Assembly: GCA_049976505.1 (NCBI GenBank)
Contig: JBMFIC010000013.1
Coordinates: 1-31,844, forward strand
Reading direction: 5' to 3'
DNA: 31,844 nucleotides
Source: CAYFFZ01 sp049976505
GTDB lineage: Archaea > Thermoproteota > Nitrososphaeria > Conexivisphaerales > UBA164
Part shown: positions 29,419-31,844 of the stretch, one piece after another
Layout of the letters: every line of letters begins with the position of its first letter
Numbering within the stretch: position 1 is the stretch's first letter
Position numbers and translations under genes: made by a program
Notes under the pieces: generated by a model
What the model saw: the letters and a program-made list of their open reading frames with translations, nothing else
What the model was told of the DNA's origin: nothing
The model's database searches: none

Positions 29419-30537
29419 CTAAATGGGCGGCTTCAGGACCTGTCCTGCGCTTCTTACTAGAAGGCTTTTTGCTTCAGATTTTGCGGCCTCCCTCCTCGAC
29501 CTGTGCTGCTCCATGAAACCCTCCACGAGCTCAAGGGCCTCCTCCTTGCACTGGCCACAGAGCCTCTTGCCGCTCCTGCATTCATCGTAGACCTTGCTTA
29601 TCAGAGCGTCATCCTTTGAGAAGTACACGAACAGATCAAAAACTGGGCATTTCTCTGGTTCCCCTCCGAGCTCCTTCTGCTCCTTGATGGTTGCTCTTCC
29701 TCCCGTGAAAGCGTTCATTATCTTTTGCTTAAGCTCGGATTTGGAATCAGAAAGCGTTATCATTGTCTGGGGCGAGCGTTTTGACATCTTCTCCTCACCG
29801 GAAAGGGACCTAACAAGCTTATGATACACTGACGATGGAGGGATCAGGCCCAGATCCACTTTGTGCTTGTCTGCCAGATCCCTGGCCAGCCTTATGTGAG
29901 GATCCTGATCGGCGCCGACAGGGACAAGGACAGGTTTAGGGCCTCCGAAGGGCTTGGTCTGGGGCAGGAAAATATCTCCAGCCTGTACAAGGGCAGCAAA
30001 ATAAAGGGAGATCTTCCTTTCGCCATATATGTCCATCAGCATGCTCAAGGTGACGTCATCTGAAAAGATAAAAGCGAGATCGGAAACAACCAGAGCACCA
30101 GACTGCCTGTAGACCAGCGCTCTGTCGGGCTCCATGCCCAGCGCTATCATGTCGGCGACGTTTTCAATCGCTATCTCAAAGCTCCTTTCAAGGCTCTGCC
30201 CATTATCGACGTACGCCTCAAGATCTGCAATCGCGTAGTAGAGGTAAGCGTTTTTGAACTTCTTCTGAAAGTATATCATCTGCTCCGCTGTGATCATGCT
30301 TCCTATGTGAAATATCCCGCTTGGCTTGATCCCTGAAAGTATTGCAACGGTCTTTCCGGCCTTTGCCTCAGTCATGAACCTATCGAGGTCCCTGTGACCT
30401 ACCAGCAAACCCCTTCTGTAATACTTGTTGTCCATAAGCTCCTCGTAGCTCTCAGGAAGTGGCGTTATGCCGAACTCCCTAATCAGCCTTTCATAATCCT
30501 TGATGCTGGAGGTGGCCCATGGATTAATCGCGCTCAA
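29419..30537 (-). CDS. trpS: Tryptophanyl-tRNA synthetase
   Basis: A 372-aa class I synthetase of the archaeal/eukaryotic TrpRS type. The ATP-site HIGH motif appears as GIFHIGSM, the second signature as KMSKRSP, and VPVGADQDPHIRLARDLA is the characteristic motif between them. The N-terminus INPWATS is typical of the archaeal enzymes and fixes the start at the TTG of 30537; no ATG is available upstream in frame. AT-rich AAATTTATCATAA lies about 28 bp upstream. The 3' end comes 10 bp from the tnpB relic. Confidence 0.95.
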   Translation of the reverse strand: MSAINPWATSSIKDYERLIREFGITPLPESYEELMDNKYYRRGLLVGHRDLDRFMTEAKAGKTVAILSGIKPSGIFHIGSMITAEQMIYFQKKFKNAYLYYAIADLEAYVDNGQSLERSFEIAIENVADMIALGMEPDRALVYRQSGALVVSDLAFIFSDDVTLSMLMDIYGERKISLYFAALVQAGDIFLPQTKPFGGPKPVLVPVGADQDPHIRLARDLADKHKVDLGLIPPSSVYHKLVRSLSGEEKMSKRSPQTMITLSDSKSELKQKIMNAFTGGRATIKEQKELGGEPEKCPVFDLFVYFSKDDALISKVYDECRSGKRLCGQCKEEALELVEGFMEQHRSRREAAKSEAKSLLVRSAGQVLKPPI

Positions 30538-30646
30538 GTTATCATCAATTTAGCGAATTATGATAAATTTATTTCTTCTGATTTTGCTGAGCGCGCAGTT
30601 TCAATGTTATGTGCACTTAAGGCCTCTGATGCCTCACCTCTTGACC

Positions 30647-31300
30647 TTAACTAAGCTCCAAGATCTTATAGTGGCCCAGTCCAAAGCTGACCTCTTCCCC
30701 GCCCTGAAGGGCGAGGCTTTACCTAATTTTAAATGGCGTTCTTGAGCTTACATGATAGCGTCTCTCCTCCAGAGGTTTAACCTCAGATATATCGTATGAA
30801 GGCAGCTCTGACCTGCCATCAACGGGCCTGCCAGTTAGCGCATCATAAGCGCTTTCTATATCAAACCTGTTAACGTCGTACACCCCTTTCTGATCCAGGC
30901 CAAACCTGCCAAGATATTTTATGCCGACGAAGAGCTGTCTAAAGGATCTAACGTAATCTCCGAGAAGTATTGCATCAAAGCTGATGGTTTCCTCGCTCTT
31001 GAGGCTCATCTCGCTGCTGTACGGCTGAGCTATAATGGAGAGCGGCTTCGGAGACTCAGCGAAGCCGCGCTCTTCCTTGCGGGTCATATATACTCCACGG
31101 AAAAGACATGGAGCGCTTCTGCAGAATGGACAGGATAGCGGGAAGCAGACGTTGTTTTTCAACGCGCAGCCAAGCCCCCTATTAGGGCTGAGCCTATTCA
31201 TCTTGGAAGCATCGCTCCTTTGGCGAACGTTAACATGAATCTTACATATGCGAACCTCAGCATCCGCGACGTGACCTAACCGCTTACGAAATAATAACAC
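30647..31300 (-). pseudogene. Broken cas6-like gene (CRISPR RNA-processing RAMP) with internal IS scar
   Basis: The 5' part (30719-31300, 193 codons) has a cysteine-rich segment (CFPLSCPFC...APCLF) followed by ISFDAILLGDYVRSFRQLF and GIKYLGRFGLDQKG. This resembles Cas6 proteins of the PF10040 type (FxLxLxGxAxxxLPYfxxAxxxLGxxGLG). The frame ends at TAA right after SSRTPFKIR, where intact proteins continue with the TPxxIK segment. After a 34-nt IS-like hairpin the same frame resumes with SFGLGHYKILELS and a stop (30647-30688), a good match to the glycine-rich C-terminus (FGLGxYxI) of these proteins. About 90-100 codons between are missing. The gene therefore looks inactivated by insertion plus deletion. 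No CRISPR array or other cas operon is in the window. Confidence 0.6.
30688..30721 (-). mobile_element. IS200/IS605 right-end-like scar inside cas6
   Basis: On the minus strand TAAAGCCTCGCCCTTCAGGG leads into CGGGGAAGAGGTCA. It has a strong GC hairpin and ends GAGGTCA exactly like the right ends at 26468 and 31675. It lacks the upstream GACCTC arm and any tnpB sequence. Its first half, TAAAGCC, matches the solitary hairpin at 177-197. It provides the premature stop of the cas6 frame. Confidence 0.7.
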
Positions 31301-31335
31301 CTCAATATATATTAATGATTTGAAATGCGTTCCGA

Positions 31336-31350
31336 TCCTTTTAAATATAA
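31336..31350 (+). promoter_or_regulatory. TATA box of the candidate C/D-box sRNA
   Basis: CCTTTTAAATATAAT lies about 25-30 bp before the predicted 5' end of the sRNA (about 31368). Nothing protein-coding starts at that distance on this strand. Confidence 0.5.
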
Positions 31351-31367
31351 TAGAGTGGAATAGTAGT

Positions 31368-31435
31368 GTGAGCGTGATGAGCTAGGGCTGAGCTCTGACT
31401 AAGGGATGACGAAATAGCTCGCGGCTGAAGTGCTC
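31368..31435 (+). ncRNA. Candidate C/D-box guide sRNA
   Basis: The element order and spacing are those of an archaeal C/D sRNA. Box C GTGATGA is at 31374-31380, then a 14-nt guide, box D' CTGA at 31395-31398, a 4-nt spacer, box C' GGGATGA (one mismatch to RUGAUGA) at 31403-31409, a 15-nt guide, and box D CTGA at 31425-31428. GAGC before box C and GCTC after box D can form an imperfect closing stem. A TATA box is correctly placed upstream. The guides are GCTAGGGCTGAGCT (D') and CGAAATAGCTCGCGG (D). I did not assign targets. Archaeal C/D sRNAs direct 2'-O-methylation of rRNA or tRNA with L7Ae, Nop5 and fibrillarin. Confidence 0.65.
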
Positions 31436-31618
31436 TGCATTTAAAGCTAAGCTCAAGCAGATCCGTGTGTTAGGCACATCAAAAGGGAAACTATTGAAGT
31501 AGTTAGCCAGCTAGCGTGAGCTTGTACAATGAAGTTTGCGTACGCTAAAAATTTTTAACGGTGAACGAGCACGTGGTATAAAGTTATAAACTAATATATG
31601 GATATATAATTTATTCAA

Positions 31619-31693
31619 ATGTCTCAGCTTGATTTTAGGACGCCCTGCCAGATAGCGAGCACTGAAAGCTATCTGACCTCCTCCCCGCCATGA
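31619..31693 (+). other. Short ORF running into the IS right end
   Basis: An ATG at 31619, about 24 bp after TAATATATGG, opens a 24-codon frame (MSQLDFRTPCQIASTESYLTS...). Its last codons lie inside the tnpB element's right end. It may be the first codons of a gene cut by the insertion, or chance. I do not recognise the peptide. The surrounding 31436-31618 stretch is AT-rich and otherwise shows nothing I can support. Confidence 0.3.
31649..31675. repeat. 8-bp perfect inverted repeat at the IS boundary
   Basis: CAGATAGC (31649-31656) and GCTATCTG (31668-31675) flank an 11-nt loop. The right arm touches the outer GACCTC arm of the tnpB element's right end, so the repeat straddles or abuts the element boundary. 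Confidence 0.6.
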
Positions 31694-31724
31694 ATGGCGG
31701 AGGTTCCCGAGGTCTCAGGGGTTA
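31675..31724 (-). mobile_element. Right end of an IS200/IS605-type tnpB element
   Basis: Directly after the tnpB stop the minus strand reads CCCCTGAGACCTCGGG, then a hairpin CCGCCAT/ATGGCGG, then GGAGGAGGTC. GACCTC and GAGGTC pair as an outer stem around the inner hairpin. All positions pair well, so this copy looks fresh compared with those at 26418 and 29157. The left end and any tnpA lie beyond the window. Confidence 0.85.
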
Positions 31725-31844
31725 CTCCCCTTTAGCGGGAGCTACTCCACTGTGAAACACCAGATACGAAAGAGGCTTTGCTATGATTTTGACTGACAGA
31801 CCAGCTGCTTTCCTGAGTATGTTCAGCGCCCCGTTCAGATCTGA
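31722..31844 (-). CDS. tnpB: TnpB (IS200/IS605 family RNA-guided nuclease), C-terminal end
   Basis: The last 40 codons of a TnpB gene enter from the right edge. SDLNGALNILRKAAG contains the terminal RuvC aspartate segment (DxNGALNI), and the tail KPLSYLVFHSGVAPAKGE is the typical ending of crenarchaeal TnpB proteins. The stop TAA (31722-31724) is followed at once by the right-end hairpins. TnpB is the transposon-encoded nuclease ancestral to Cas12, guided by RNA from its own 3' region. No frame damage is visible in the part present, so the copy may be active. Confidence 0.9.
   Translation of the reverse strand, partial: SDLNGALNILRKAAGLSVKIIAKPLSYLVFHSGVAPAKGE

Larger units (their letters stand above)
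31675..31844 (-). ncRNA. Probable 3' part of the element's omega RNA (reRNA)
   Basis: TnpB-associated guide RNAs are made from the 3' end of tnpB through the right end, and take their guide from DNA just outside the element. By that rule the RNA here would cover the tnpB tail and the right-end double hairpin, and its guide would begin GATAGCTTTCAGTGCTCG on the minus strand (below 31675). The RNA itself cannot be seen; the prediction rests on the family and on the intact hairpins. Confidence 0.45.

Overview
The window comes from an archaeal chromosome, most likely a thermophilic member of the Thermoproteota (TACK) lineage. The evidence is a group II chaperonin (thermosome), LysW-carrier lysine and arginine biosynthesis, Agl3-type sulfoquinovose synthase, AMP phosphorylase, an AGOG-type 8-oxoguanine glycosylase, Nep1, archaeal PheRS alpha and TrpRS, and compact genes whose TATA boxes sit about 25-30 bp before the start codon, implying leaderless mRNAs. 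TTG and GTG starts are common. I cannot name the genus.

Layout. Positions 1-6035 hold a truncated unknown gene, a solo Cas4-like nuclease, an Ard1-type N-acetyltransferase, a PD-(D/E)XK nuclease overlapping a tRNA-Arg(CCG), a site-2-protease-like membrane protein with an altered HEXXH motif, agl3 with a perfectly duplicated 37-bp promoter unit, a beta-hydroxyacid dehydrogenase and a HAD phosphatase. Positions 6063-16390 are a block of lysine/arginine genes, all on the minus strand: argG-argH-lysW-argX-argC/lysY-argB/lysZ-argD/lysJ, then an Lrp-type regulator (lysM), then homocitrate synthase-lysX-lysK. T-tracts split it into three probable transcription units. One LysW carrier and one set of shared enzymes would serve both pathways, with ArgX and LysX choosing the substrate. 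An ACT-domain regulator is divergent from argG over one shared TATA region. lysW is only 59 codons long.

Positions 17083-25566 hold the thermosome, nep1, a two-gene MetE system, an unknown 112-aa protein, AMP phosphorylase, and the most unusual gene in the window. This is a 705-aa protein that looks like the large subunit (DP2) of archaeal DNA polymerase D, shortened to about 60% and with the catalytic acidic motif lost. Positions 25573-30537 hold AGOG, pheS, a tandem-SIS (PHI-like) protein and trpS.

Pieces of IS200/IS605-type tnpB elements are scattered through the window. The 3' end of an apparently intact tnpB, with its right-end hairpin, runs off the right edge. Decayed right ends lie just upstream of the promoters of pheS and the SIS gene, and a tnpB relic lies between the SIS gene and trpS. 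A right-end-like scar sits inside a broken cas6-like gene. A similar hairpin lies at 177-197. A good candidate C/D-box sRNA with its own TATA box is at about 31368-31435.

The best candidates for something undescribed are the apparently inactivated PolD-DP2-like protein, the cas6 pseudogene with its transposon scar, and the association of IS right ends with housekeeping promoters. All family assignments are from motif recognition by eye; no search was run.
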